64,000 nt of DNA from positions 487,358 through 551,357 of the forward strand of contig CAKAJK010000006.1 in NCBI GenBank assembly GCA_916610825.1. The letters run 5' to 3'. The first letter of the stretch is position 1, and every line of letters begins with the position of its first letter. The notes under the pieces are model-generated. The model was given only the letters and a program-made list of their open reading frames with translations. It did not search any database and was not told the DNA's origin. The stretch comes from Haliclystus octoradiatus. Its lineage: Eukaryota > Cnidaria > Staurozoa > Stauromedusae > Haliclystidae. Positions 9,867 to 24,067 of this stretch are shown here, in pieces. The translations under genes and the position numbers were made by a program.

Positions 9867-12800
9867 CCGGTCCAAAATGACCGTGAACAATGATAAATCT
9901 CCAAGGAATTTAAAATTCGACAAAATCTGTTCAAAAATTCCGAAAACAATGCTTAACTCCCATAGGAACTTGAAATTACCAAAAACAATGCCTAATTACC
10001 ATGGGAATTCAAAATTAACAATAACAATCCTATATAACCAAAAACAATGCATAATTCCCATAGGAATTCAAAATTAATAAAAACAGTCCAAAATGACCGT
10101 GAACAATGATAAATCCCTATGGGATTTAAAATTCGACAAAATCAGTCCAAAAAGTCCAAAAACCATGCCTAACTCCTATAGGAACTTGTAATGACCAAAA
10201 AAATGCCTAATTCCCATGATAATTCAAATTTGACAACAACAGTCGAAAATGACCGAGAACAATGATAAATTCCCATGCGAATTCAAACTAGACAAAATCA
10301 GTCCTAATTGACCAAAAACAATGACAATGACCTAATTGACAAAAATAGTCCTAAATGACCAAAAACAATGCCTAATTCCCATGAAAATTCAAATTTGACA
10401 AAAACATTCCAAAATGACCGTGAACAATGATAAATCCCCTTGGGATTTGAAATTCGACAAAATCAGTCCAAAAAATCCAAAAACAATACCTAACTCCCAT
10501 AGGAACTTGAAATGACCAAGAAAAGTGCCTAATTCCCATACGAGCTTAAAATGACCAAAAACATTGCCTAATTCCCATAGGAAATAAAAATTAACAATAA
10601 CAGTCCTAAATAACCAAAAACAATGCTTGAATCCCATGGAAAGTCAAAATTAACAATAACAGTCCTAAATAACCAAAAACAATGCCTAATTCCCATGGGA
10701 ATTCAAAATTAATAAAAACAGTCCTAAATGACCATAAACATTGCCTAATTCCCAAGGGAATTCAGATTCAACAAAAACAGTCCAAAATGACCATGAACAA
10801 TGCCTATTTCCCATAGGATCTCAAAATTACCAAAAACAATGCCTAATTAACATGGGAATTCAAAATTAACAATAACAGTCCTAAATAACCAATAACAATG
10901 CTTAAATCCCATTGGAATTCAAAATTAACAGTAACAGTCCTAAATAACCAAAAACAATGCCCAATTCCCATGGGAATTCTAAATTAATAAAAACAGTCTT
11001 AAATGACAATAAACAATGCATAATTCCCAAGGGAATTCAGATTCAACAAAAACAGTCCAAAATGACCATGAACAATGCCTATTTCCCATAGGAACTCAAA
11101 ATTACCAAAAACAATGCCTAATTACCATGGGAATTCAAAATTATCAATAAAAATCCTAAATAACCAAAAACAATGCCTAATTCCCATGGGAATTCAAAAC
11201 TAACAAAAACAGTCCTAAATGACCAAGAACAAGGACTAATTCCTATGACAATTCAAATTTTACAAAGTCAATCCTAAATGACCATAAACAATGCCTAATT
11301 TCCAAGGGAATTCAGATTTGACAAAAACAGTCCAAAATGACCGAGAACAATGATAAATTCCCATGGGAATTCATACTAGACAAAATCATTCCTAAATGAC
11401 CAAAAACAATGCTTAATTCCCATAGGAACTTGAAATGACCAAAAACAATGCCTAATTCCCATAGGAATTCAAAATTGATAAAAACAATCCTAAATGACCA
11501 AAAACAATGCCTAATTCCCATAGGAATTCAAATTTGACAAAAACAGACCAAAATGACCGCGAACAATGATAAATCCCTATGGGATTTCAATTTCGACAAA
11601 ATCAGTCCAAAAAGTCCAAAAACAATGCTAAATTCCCATAGGAACTTGAAATGATCAAAAACAATGACTAATTCCCATGAGAATTCAAATTTGACAAAAA
11701 CTGTTTAAAATGACCACGAACAATGCCAAACTCCTATAGGAAATAAAAATTAACAATAACAGTCCTAAATAACCAAAAACAATGCCTAAATTCCATGGGA
11801 ATTCAAAATTAGTAAAAACAGTCCTAAATGACCAAGAACAATGCCTAATTCCTATGACAATTCAAATTTGACAAAATCAGTCCCAAATGACCATAAACAA
11901 TGCCTAATTCCCAAGGGAATTCAGATTTAACAAAAACAGTCTAAAATGACCATGAACAATGCCTATTTCACATAGGAACTAAAAATTATTAAAATCAATG
12001 CCTAATTCCCATGGGAATCCAAATTTGACAAAAAAAGTCTAAAATGACCACAAACAATGCCAAACTCCAATAGGAAATAAAAATTAACAATAACAGTCCT
12101 AAATAACGAAAAACAATGTCTAAATCCCATGGGAATTCAAAATTAACAATAACAGTCCTAAATAGTCAAAAACAATGCCTAATTCCCATGGGACTTCAGA
12201 AATAATAAAAACAGGCCAAAATGACCGTGAACAATGATAAATCCCCAAGGGATTTAAAATTCGACAAAATCTGTCCGAGAAGTCGGAAAACAATGCCTAA
12301 TTCCATAGGAACTTGAAATTACCAAAAACAATGCCTAATTACCATGGGAATTCAAAATTATCAATAACAATCCTAAATAACCAAGAACAATGCCTAATTC
12401 CCATGGGAATTCAAAACTAACAAAAACAGTCCTAAATGACCAAGAACAATGACTAATTCCTATGACAATTCAAATTTTACAAAGTCAATCCTAAATGACC
12501 ATAAACAATGCCTAATTTCCAAGGGAATTCAGATTTGACAAAAACAGTCCAAAATGACCGAGAACAATGATAAATTCCCATGGGAATTCAAACTAGACAA
12601 AATCATTCCTAAATGACCAAAAACAATGCTTAATTCCCATAGGAACTTGAAATGACCAAAAACAATGCCTAATTCCCATAGGAATTCAAAATTGATAAAA
12701 ACAATCCTAAATGACCAAAAACATTGCCTAATTCCCATAGGAAATAAAAATTAACAATAACAGTCCTAAATAACCAAAAACAATGCTTAAAACCCATGGA

Positions 12801-14683
12801 AAGTCAAAATTAACAATAACAGTCCTAAATAACCAAAAACAATGCCTAATTCCCATGGGAATTCAAAATTAGTAAAAACAGTCCTAAATGACCATAAACA
12901 ATGCCTAATTCCCAAGGGAATTCAGATTTAACAAAAACAGTCCAAAATGACCATGAACAATGCCTATTTCCCATAGGATCTCAAAATTACCAAAAACAAT
13001 GCCTAATTAACATGGGAATTCAAAATTAACAATAACAGTCCTAAATAACCAATAACAATGCTTAAATCCCATTGGAATTCAAAATTAACAGTAACAGTCC
13101 TAAATAACCAAAAACAATGCCTAATTCCAATGGGAATTCAAAATTAATAAAATCAGTCCTAAATGACCATAAACAATGCCTAACTCCCAAGGGAATTCAG
13201 ATTTGACAAAAACAGTCCAAAATGACCGAGAACGATGATAAATTCCCATGGGAATTCAAACTAGACAAAATCAGTCCTAAATGAACGAAAACAATGCTTA
13301 ATTCCCATAGGAATTCAAAATTAATAAAAACAGTTCTAAATGACCAAAAATAATGCGTAATTCCCATGGGAATTCAAAATTAATAAAATCAGTCCGAAAT
13401 GACCATAAACAATGCCTAATTCCCAAGGGAATTCAGATTTGACAAAAACAGTCCAAAATGACAGAGAACAATGATAAATTCCCATGGGAATTCAAACTAG
13501 ACAAAATCAGTTCTAAATGAACGAAAACAATGCTTAATTCAAATACGAACTTGAAATGACCAAAAACAATGCCTAATTCCCATAGGAATTCGAATTTGAC
13601 AAAAACAGTCCAAAATGACCGCGAACATTGATAAATCCCTATGGGATTTCAATTTCGACAAAATCAGTCCAAAAAGTTCAAAAACAATGCTAAATTCCCA
13701 TAGGAACTTGAAATGACCAAGAAAAATGCCTAATTCCCATACGAGCTTAAAATGACCAAAAACATTGCCTAATTCCCATAGGAAATAAAAATTAACAATA
13801 ACAGTCCTAAATAACCAAAAACAATGCTTAAATCCCATGGAAAGTCAAAATTAACAATAACAGTCCTAAATAACCAAAAACAATGCCTAATTCCCATGGG
13901 AATTCAAAATTAATAAAAACAGTCCTAAATGACCATAAACAATGCCTAATTCCCAAGGGAATTCAGATTTAACAAAAACAGTCCAAAATGACCATGAACA
14001 ATGCCTATTTCCCATAGGATCTCAAAATGACCAAAAACAATGCCTAATTCCCATTTGAATCCAAAATTAACAATAACAGTCCTAAATAACCAAAAACAAT
14101 GTCTAATTCCCATGAGAATTCAAATTTGACAAAAACAGTCCAAAATGACCGCGAACAATGATAAATCCCTATGGGATTTCAATTTCGACAAAATCAGTCC
14201 AAAAAGTCCAAAAACAATGCTGAATTCTCATAGGAACTTGAAATGACCAAAAACAATGCCTATTTCCCATAGGAACTCAAAATTATTAAAATCAATGCCT
14301 AATTCCCATGGGAATCCAAAATTAATAAAAACAGTCTTAAATGCCCAAAAACAATGCCTAATTCCCTTGAGAATTCAAATTTGACAAAAAAAGTCTAAAT
14401 TGACCACAAACAATGTCAAACTCCCATAGGAAATAAAAATTAACAATAACAGTCCTAAATAACCAAAAACAATGCCTAATTCCCATGGGAATTCAAAATT
14501 AACAATAACAGTCCTAAATAGTCAAAAACAATGCCAAACTCCCATAGGAAATAAAATTAACAATAACAGTCCTAAATAACCAAAAACAATGCCTAAATCC
14601 CATGGGAATTCAAAATTAACAATAACAGTCCTAAATAGTCAAAAACAATGCCTAATTCCCATGGGACTTCAAAATAAAATAAA
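9867..14683 (+). repeat. HOR unit A, 4,817 bp
   Basis: Interval between two AgeI marks. It is collinear with unit B (14,684-19,107) except for two blocks missing from B: 275 bp between about 10,780 and 11,055, and 118 bp (two monomers) between about 12,395 and 12,513. The arithmetic closes exactly: 4,817 minus 275 minus 118 is 4,424. It carries one GGCC-marked monomer at 12,213. Confidence 0.85.
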
Positions 14684-17600
14684 CCGGTCCAAAATGACCG
14701 TGAACAATGATAAATCTCCAAGGAATTTAAAATTCGACAAAATCTGTTCAAAAATTCCGAAAACAATGCTTAACTCCCATAGGAACTTGAAATTACCAAA
14801 AACAATGCCTAATTACCATGGGAATTCAAAATTAACAATAACAATCCTATATAACCAAAAACAATGCATAATTCCCATAGGAATTCAAAATTAATAAAAA
14901 CAGTCCAAAATGACCGTGAACAATGATAAATCCCTATGGGATTTAAAATTCGACAAAATCAGTCCAAAAAGTCCAAAAACAATGCCTAACTCCTATAGGA
15001 ACTTGTAATGACCAAAAAAATGCCTAATTCCCATGATAATTCAAATTTGACAACAACAGTCGAAAATGACCGAGAACAATGATAAATTCCCATGCGAATT
15101 CAAACTAGACAAAATCAGTCCTAATTGACCAAAAACAATGACAATGACCTAATTGACAAAAATAGTCCTAAATGACCAAAAACAATGCCTAATTCCCATG
15201 AAAATTCAAATTTGACAAAAACATTCCAAAATGACCGTGAACAATGATAAATCCCCTTGGGATTTGAAATTCGACAAAATCAGTCCAAAAAATCCAAAAA
15301 CAATACCTAACTCCCATAGGAACTTGAAATGACCAAGAAAAATGCCTAATTCCCATACGAGCTTAAAATGACCAAAAACATTGCCTAATTCCCATAGGAA
15401 ATAAAAATTAACAATAACAGTCCTAAATAACCAAAAACAATGCTTGAATCCCATGGAAAGTCAAAATTAACAATAACAGTCCTAAATAACCAAAAACAAT
15501 GCCTAATTCCCATGGGAATTCAAAATTAATAAAAACAGTCCTAAATGACCATAAACATTGCCTAATTCCCAAGGGAATTCAGATTTAACAAAAACAGTCC
15601 AAAATGACCATGAACAATGCCTATTTCCCATAGGAACTCAAAATTACCAAAAACAATGCCTAATTACCATGGGAATTCAAAATTATCAATAACAATCCTA
15701 AATAACCAAAAACAATGCCTAATTCCCATGGGAATTCAAAACTAACAAAAACAGTCCTAAATGACCAAGAACAAGGACTAATTCCTATGACAATTCAAAT
15801 TTTACAAAGTCAATCCTAAATGACCATAAACAATGCCTAATTTCCAAGGGAATTCAGATTTGACAAAAACAGTCCAAAATGACCGAGAACAATGATAAAT
15901 TCCCATGGGAATTCATACTAGACAAAATCATTCCTAAATGACCAAAAACAATGCTTAATTCCCATAGGAACTTGAAATGACCAAAAACAATGCCTAATTC
16001 CCATAGGAATTCAAAATTGATAAAAACAATCCTAAATGACCAAAAACAATGCCTAATTCCCATAGGAATTCAAATTTGACAAAAACAGACCAAAATGACC
16101 GCGAACAATGATAAATCCCTATGGGATTTCAATTTCGACAAAATCAGTCCAAAAAGTCCAAAAACAATGCTAAATTCCCATAGGAACTTGAAATGATCAA
16201 AAACAATGACTAATTCCCATGAGAATTCAAATTTGACAAAATCTGTTTAAAATGACCACGAACAATGCCAAACTCCTATAGGAAATAAAAATTAACAATA
16301 ACAGTCCTAAATAACCAAAAACAATGCCTAAATTCCATGGGAATTCAAAATTAGTAAAAACAGTCCTAAATGACCAAGAACAATGCCTAATTCCTATGAC
16401 AATTCAAATTTGACAAAATCAGTCCCAAATGACCATAAACAATGCCTAATTCCCAAGGGAATTCAGATTTAACAAAAACAGTCTAAAATGACCATGAACA
16501 ATGCCTATTTCACATAGGAACTCAAAATTATTAAAATCAATGCCTAATTCCCATGGGAATCCAAATTTGACAAAAAAAGTCTAAAATGACCACAAACAAT
16601 GCCAAACTCCAATAGGAAATAAAAATTAACAATAACAGTCCTAAATAACGAAAAACAATGTCTAAATCCCATGGGAATTCAAAATTAACAATAACAGTCC
16701 TAAATAGTCAAAAACAATGCCTAATTCCCATGGGACTTCAAAAATAATAAAAACAGGCCAAAATGACCGTGAACAATGATAAATCCCCAAGGGATTTAAA
16801 ATTCGACAAAATCTGTCCGAGAAGTCGGAAAACAATGCCTAATTCCATAGGAACTTGAAATTACCAAAAACAATGCCTAATTACCATGGGAATTCAAAAT
16901 TATCAATAACAATCCTAAATAACCAAGAACAATGCCTAATTTCCAAGGGAATTCAGATTTGACAAAAACAGTCCAAAATGACCGAGAACAATGATAAATT
17001 CCCATGGGAATTCAAACTAGACAAAATCATTCCTAAATGACCAAAAACAATGCTTAATTCCCATAGGAACTTGAAATGACCAAAAACAATGCCTAATTCC
17101 CATAGGAATTCAAAATTGATAGAAACAATCCTAAATGACCAAAAACATTGCCTAATTCCCATAGGAAATAAAAATTAACAATAACAGTCCTAAATAACCA
17201 AAAACAATGCTTAAATCCCATGGAAAGTCAAAATTAACAATAACAGTCCTAAATAACCAAAAACAATGCCTAATTCCCATGGGAATTCAAAATTAATAAA
17301 AACAGTCCTAAATGACCATAAACAATGCCTAATTCCCAAGGGAATTCAGATTTAACAAAAACAGTCCAAAATGACCATGAACAATGCCTATTTCCCATAG
17401 GATCTCAAAATTACCAAAAACAATGCCTAATTAACATGGGAATTCAAAATTAACAATAACAGTCCTAAATAACCAATAACAATGCTTAAATCCCATTGGA
17501 ATTCAAAATTAACAGTAACAGTCCTAAATAACCAAAAACAATGCCTAATTCCAATGGGAATTCAAAATTAATAAAATCAGTCCTAAATGACCATAAACAA

Positions 17601-19107
17601 TGCCTAACTCCCAAGGGAATTCAGATTTGACAAAAACAGTCCAAAATGACCGAGAACGATGATAAATTCCCATGGGAATTCAAACTAGACAAAATCAGTC
17701 CTAAATGAACGAAAACAATGCTTAATTCCCATAGGAATTCAAAATTAATAAAAACAGTTCTAAATGACCAAAAATAATGCGTAATTCCCATGGGAATTCA
17801 AAATTAATAAAATCAGTCCGAAATGACCATAAACAATGCCTAATTCCCAAGGGAATTCAGATTTGACAAAAACAGTCCAAAATGACAGAGAACAATGATA
17901 AATTCCCATGGGAATTCAAACTAGACAAAATCAGTCCTAAATGAACGAAAACAATGCTTAATTCAAATACGAACTTGAAATGACCAAAAACAATGCCTAA
18001 TTCCCATAGGAATTCGAATTTGACAAAAACAGTCCAAAATGACCGCGAACATTGATAAATCCCTATGGGATTTCAATTTCGACAAAATCAGTCCAAAAAG
18101 TTCAAAAACAATGCTAAATTCCCATAGGAACTTGAAATGACCAAGAAAAATGCCTAATTCCCATACGAGCTTCAAATGACCAAAAACATTGCCTAATTCC
18201 CATAGGAAATAAAAATTAACAATAACAGTCCTAAATAACCAAAAACAATGCTTAAATCCCATGGAAAGTCAAAATTAACAATAACAGTCCTAAATAACCA
18301 AAAACAATGCCTAATTCCCATGGGAATTCAAAATTAATAAAAACAGTCCTAAATGACCATAAACAATGCCTAATTCCCAAGGGAATTCAGATTTAACAAA
18401 AACAGTCCAAAATGACCATGAACAATGCCTATTTCCCATAGGATCTCAAAATGACCAAAAACAATGCCTAATTCCCATTTGAATCCAAAATTAACAATAA
18501 CAGTCCTAAATAACCAAAAACAATGTCTAATTCCCATGAGAATTCAAATTTGACAAAAACAGTCCAAAATGACCGCGAACAATGATAAATCCCTATGGGA
18601 TTTCAATTTCGACAAAATCAGTCCAAAAAGTCCAAAAACAATGCTGAATTCTCATAGGAACTTGAAATGACCAAAAACAATGCCTATTTCCCATAGGAAC
18701 TCAAAATTATTAAAATCAATGCCTAATTCCCATGGGAATCCAAAATTAATAAAAACAGTCTTAAATGCCCAAAAACAATGCCTAATTCCCTTGAGAATTC
18801 AAATTTGACAAAAAAAGTCTAAATTGACCACAAACAATGTCAAACTCCCATAGGAAATAAAAATTAACAATAACAGTCCTAAATAACCAAAAACAATGCC
18901 TAATTCCCATGGGAATTCAAAATTAACAATAACAGTCCTAAATAGTCAAAAACAATGCCAAACTCCCATAGGAAATAAAATTAACAATAACAGTCCTAAA
19001 TAACCAAAAACAATGCCTAAATCCCATGGGAATTCAAAATTAACAATAACAGTCCTAAATAGTCAAAAACAATGCCTAATTCCCATGGGACTTCAAAATA
19101 AAATAAA
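14684..19107 (+). repeat. HOR unit B, 4,424 bp
   Basis: Collinear with unit A and continuing at a constant 4,424-bp offset into the beginning of unit C. It shares private variants with A, such as GAACGATGATAAATTCCC (13,232 and 17,656), ATGACAGAGAAC (13,459 and 17,883) and ATTCAAATACGAAC (13,537 and 17,961). So A and B come from one recent tandem duplication. Confidence 0.85.
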
Positions 19108-20122
19108 CCGGTCCAAAATGACCGTGAACAATGATAAATCTCCAAGGAATTTAAAATTCGACAAAATCTGTTCAAAAATTCCGAAAACAATGCTTAACTC
19201 CCATAGGAACTTGAAATTACCAAAAACAATGCCTAATTACCATGGGAATTCAAAATTAACAATAACAATCCTATATAACCAAAAACAATGCATAATTCCC
19301 ATAGGAATTCAAAATTAATAAAAACAGTCCAAAATGACCGTGAACAATGATAAATCCCTATGGGATTTAAAATTCGACAAAATCAGTCCAAAAAGTCCAA
19401 AAACAATGCCTAACTCCTATAGGAACTTGTAATGACCAAAAAAATGCCTAATTCCCATGATAATTCAAATTTGACAACAACAGTCGAAAATGACCGAGAA
19501 CAATGATAAATTCCCATGCGAATTCAAACTAGACAAAATCAGTCCTAATTGACCAAAAACAATGACAATGACCTAATTGACAAAAATAGTCCTAAATGAC
19601 CAAAAACAATGCCTAATTCCCATGAAAATTCAAATTTGACAAAAACATTCCAAAATGACCGTGAACAATGATAAATCCCCTTGGGATTTGAAATTCGACA
19701 AAATCAGTCCAAAAAATCCAAAAACAATACCTAACTCCCATAGGAACTTGAAATGACCAAGAAAAATGCCTAATTCCCATACGAGCTTAAAATGACCAAA
19801 AACATTGCCTAATTCCCATAGGAAATAAAAATTAACAATAACAGTCCTAAATAACCAAAAACAATGCTTGAATCCCATGGAAAGTCAAAATTAACAATAA
19901 CAGTCCTAAATAACCAAAAACAATGCCTAATTCCCATGGGAATTCAAAATTAATAAAAACAGTCCTAAATGACCATAAACATTGCCTAATTCCCAAGGGA
20001 ATTCAGATTTAACAAAAACAGTCCAAAATGACCATGAACAATGCCTATTTCCCATAGGAACTCAAAATTACCAAAAACAATGCCTAATTACCATGGGAAT
20101 TCAAAATTATCAATAACAATCC

Positions 20123-20358
20123 TAAATAACCAAAAACAATGCCTAATTCCCATGGGAATTCAAAACTAACAAAAACAGTCCTAAATGACCAAGAACAAGG
20201 ACTAATTCCTATGACAATTCAAATTTTACAAAGTCAATCCTAAATGACCATAAACAATGCCTAATTTCCAAGGGAATTCAGATTTGACAAAAACAGTCCA
20301 AAATGACCGAGAACAATGATAAATTCCCATGGGAATTCAAACTAGACAAAATCATTCC
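20123..20358 (+). repeat. 236-bp local tandem duplication, first copy
   Basis: Four 59-bp monomers containing GAACAAGGACTAATTCC and AAATTTTACAAAGTCAATCC. They are repeated directly at 20,359-20,594. Units A and B have only one copy; the doublet is inherited by unit D (about 22,603-23,074). Confidence 0.85.
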
Positions 20359-20594
20359 TAAATAACCAAAAACAATGCCTAATTCCCATGGGAATTCAAA
20401 ACTAACAAAAACAGTCCTAAATGACCAAGAACAAGGACTAATTCCTATGACAATTCAAATTTTACAAAGTCAATCCTAAATGACCATAAACAATGCCTAA
20501 TTTCCAAGGGAATTCAGATTTGACAAAAACAGTCCAAAATGACCGAGAACAATGATAAATTCCCATGGGAATTCAAACTAGACAAAATCATTCC
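20359..20594 (+). repeat. 236-bp local tandem duplication, second copy
   Basis: Second copy of the four-monomer block. The join reads CATTCCTAAATAACC where the parent sequence has CATTCCTAAATGACC, which places the crossover inside the conserved CCTAAAT segment. Confidence 0.83.
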
Positions 20595-21587
20595 TAAATG
20601 ACCAAAAACAATGCTTAATTCCCATAGGAACTTGAAATGACCAAAAACAATGCCTAATTCCCATAGGAATTCAAAATTGATAAAAACAATCCTAAATGAC
20701 CAAAAACAATGCCTAATTCCCATAGGAATTCAAATTTGACAAAAACAGACCAAAATGACCGCGAACAATGATAAATCCCTATGGGATTTCAATTTCGACA
20801 AAATCAGTCCAAAAAGTCCAAAAACAATGCTAAATTCCCATAGGAACTTGAAATGATCAAAAACAATGACTAATTCCCATGAGAATTCAAATTTGACAAA
20901 AACTGTTTAAAATGACCACGAACAATGCCAAACTCCTATAGGAAATAAAAATTAACAATAACAGTCCTAAATAACCAAAAACAATGCCTAAATTCCATGG
21001 GAATTCAAAATTAGTAAAAACAGTCCTAAATGACCAAGAACAATGCCTAATTCCTATGACAATTCGAATTTGACAAAATCAGTCCCAAATGACCATAAAC
21101 AATGCCTAATTCCCAAGGAAATTCAGATTTAACAAAAACAGTCTAAAATGACCATGAACAATGCCTATTTCACATAGGAACTCAAAATTATTAAAATCAA
21201 TGCCTAATTCCCATGGGAATCCAAAATTAATAAAAACAGTCTTAAATGCCCAAAAACAATGCCTAATTCCCTTGAGAATTCAAATTTGACAAAAAAAGTC
21301 TAAATTGACCACAAACAATGTCAAACTCCCATAGGAAATAAAAATTAACAATAACAGTCCTAAATAACCAAAAACAATGCCTAATTCCCATGGGAATTCA
21401 AAATTAACAATAACAGTCCTAAATAGTCAAAAACAATGCCAAACTCCCATAGGAAATAAAATTAACAATAACAGTCCTAAATAACCAAAAACAATGCCTA
21501 AATCCCATGGGAATTCAAAATTAACAATAACAGTCCTAAATAGTCAAAACAATGCCTAATTCCCATGGGACTTCAAAATAAAATAAA

Positions 21588-24067
21588 CCGGTCCAAAATG
21601 ACCGTGAACAATGATAAATCTCCAAGGAATTTAAAATTCGACAAAATCTGTTCAAAAATTCCGAAAACAATGCTTAACTCCCATAGGAACTTGAAATTAC
21701 CAAAAACAATGCCTAATTACCATGGGAATTCAAAATTAACAATAACAATCCTATATAACCAAAAACAATGCATAATTCCCATAGGAATTCAAAATTAATA
21801 AAAACAGTCCAAAATGACCGTGAACAATGATAAATCCCTATGGGATTTAAAATTCGACAAAATCAGTCCAAAAAGTCCAAAAACAATGCCTAACTCCTAT
21901 AGGAACTTGTAATGACCAAAAAAATGCCTAATTCCCATGATAATTCAAATTTGACAACAACAGTAGAAAATGACCGAGAACAATGATAAATTCCCATGCG
22001 AATTCAAACTAGACAAAATCAGTCCTAATTGACCAAAAACAATGACAATGACCTAATTGACAAAAATAGTCCTAAATGACCAAAAACAATGCCTAATTCC
22101 CATGAAAATTCAAATTTGACAAAAACATTTTAAAATGACCGTGAACAATGATAAATCCCCTTGGGATTTGAAATTCGACAAAATCTGTCCAAAAAATCCA
22201 AAAACAATACCTAACTCCCATAGGAACTTGAAATGACCAAGAAAAATGCCTAATTCCCATACGAGCTTAAAATGACCAAAAACATTGCCTAATTCCCATA
22301 GGAAATAAAAATTAACAATAACAGTCCTAAATAACCAAAAACAATGCTTGAATCCCATGGAAAGTCAAAATTAACAATAACAGTCCTAAATAACCAAAAA
22401 CAATGCCTAATTCCCATGGGAATTCAAAATTAATAATAACAGTCCTAAATGACCATAAACATTGCCTAATTCCCAAGGGAATTCAGATTTAACAAAAACA
22501 GTCCAAAATGACCATGAACAATGCCTATTTCCCATAGGAACTCAAAATTACCAAAAACAATGCCTAATTACCATGGGAATTCAAAATTATCAATAACAAT
22601 CCTAAATAACCAAAAACAATGCCTAATTCCCATGGGAATTCAAAACTAACAAAAACAGTCCTAAATGACCAAGAACAAGGACTAATTCCTATGACAATTC
22701 AAATTTTACAAAGTCAATCCTAAATGACCATAAACAATGCCTAATTTCCAAGGGAATTCAGATTTGACAAAAACAGTCCAAAATGACCGAGAACAATGAT
22801 AAATTCCCATGGGAATTCAAACTAGACAAAATCATTCCTAAATAACCAAAAACAATGCCTAATTCCCATGGGAATTCAAAACTAACAAAAACAGTCCTAA
22901 ATGACCAAGAACAAGGACTAATTCCTATGACAATTCAAATTTTACAAAGTCAATCCTAAATGACCATAAACAATGCCTAATTTCCAAGGGAATTCAGATT
23001 TGACAAAAACAGTCCAAAATGACCGAGAACAATGATAAATTCCCATGGGAATTCAAACTAGACAAAATCATTCCTAAATGACCAAAAACAATGCTTAATT
23101 CCCATAGGAACTTGAAATGACCAAAAACAATGCCTAATTCCCATAGGAATTCAAAATTGATAAAAACAATCCTAAATGACCAAAAACAATGCCTAATTCC
23201 CATAGGAATTCAAATTTGACAAAAACAGACCAAAATGACCGCGAACAATGATAAATCCCTATGGGATTTCAATTTCGACAAAATCAGTCCAAAAAGTCCA
23301 AAAACAATGCTAAATTCCCATAGGAACTTGAAATGATCAAAAACAATGACTAATTCCCATGAGAATTCAAATTTGACAAAAACTGTTTAAAATGACCACG
23401 AACAATGCCAAACTCCTATAGGAAATAAAAATTAACAATAACAGTCCTAAATAACCAAAAACAATGCCTAAATTCCATGGGAATTCAAAATTAGTAAAAA
23501 CAGTCCTAAATGACCAAGAACAATGCCTAATTCCTATGACAATTCGAATTTGACAAAATCAGTCCCAAATGACCATAAACAATGCCTAATTCCCAAGGAA
23601 ATTCAGATTTAACAAAAACAGTCTAAAATGACCATGAACAATGCCTATTTCACATAGGAACTCAAAATTATTAAAATCAATGCCTAATTCCCATGGGAAT
23701 CCAAAATTAATAAAAACAGTCTTAAATGCCCAAAAACAATGCCTAATTCCCTTGAGAATTCAAATTTGACAAAAAAAGTCTAAATTGACCACAAACAATG
23801 TCAAACTCCCATAGGAAATAAAAATTAACAATAACAGTCCTAAATAACCAAAAACAATGCCTAATTCCCATGGGAATTCAAAATTAACAATAACAGTCCT
23901 AAATAGTCAAAAACAATGCCAAACTCCCATAGGAAATAAAATTAACAATAACAGTCCTAAATAACCAAAAACAATGCCTAAATCCCATGGGAATTCAAAA
24001 TTAACAATAACAGTCCTAAATAGTCAAAACAATGCCTAATTCCCATGGGACTTCAAAATAAAATAAA
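21588..24067 (+). repeat. HOR unit D, 2,480 bp
   Basis: Nearly identical to the sequence 2,480 bp downstream. Variants shared with the next unit but not with unit C include CAGTAGAAAATG (21,961 and 24,441), AACATTTTAAAATG (22,125 and 24,605), AATAATAACAG (22,433 and 24,913) and AAATCTGTCCAAAAAATCC. This shows that D and the next unit separated after C. Confidence 0.88.

Larger units (their letters stand above)
19108..21587 (+). repeat. HOR unit C, 2,480 bp (shortened form)
   Basis: Starts like unit B up to about 20,358, then holds an extra 236-bp local duplication, then follows B to about 21,210. There it jumps to sequence equal to B's 18,730-19,107, omitting about 2,180 bp (B's 16,550-18,730). 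The lengths agree: 4,424 plus 236 minus 2,180 is 2,480. Confidence 0.85.
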
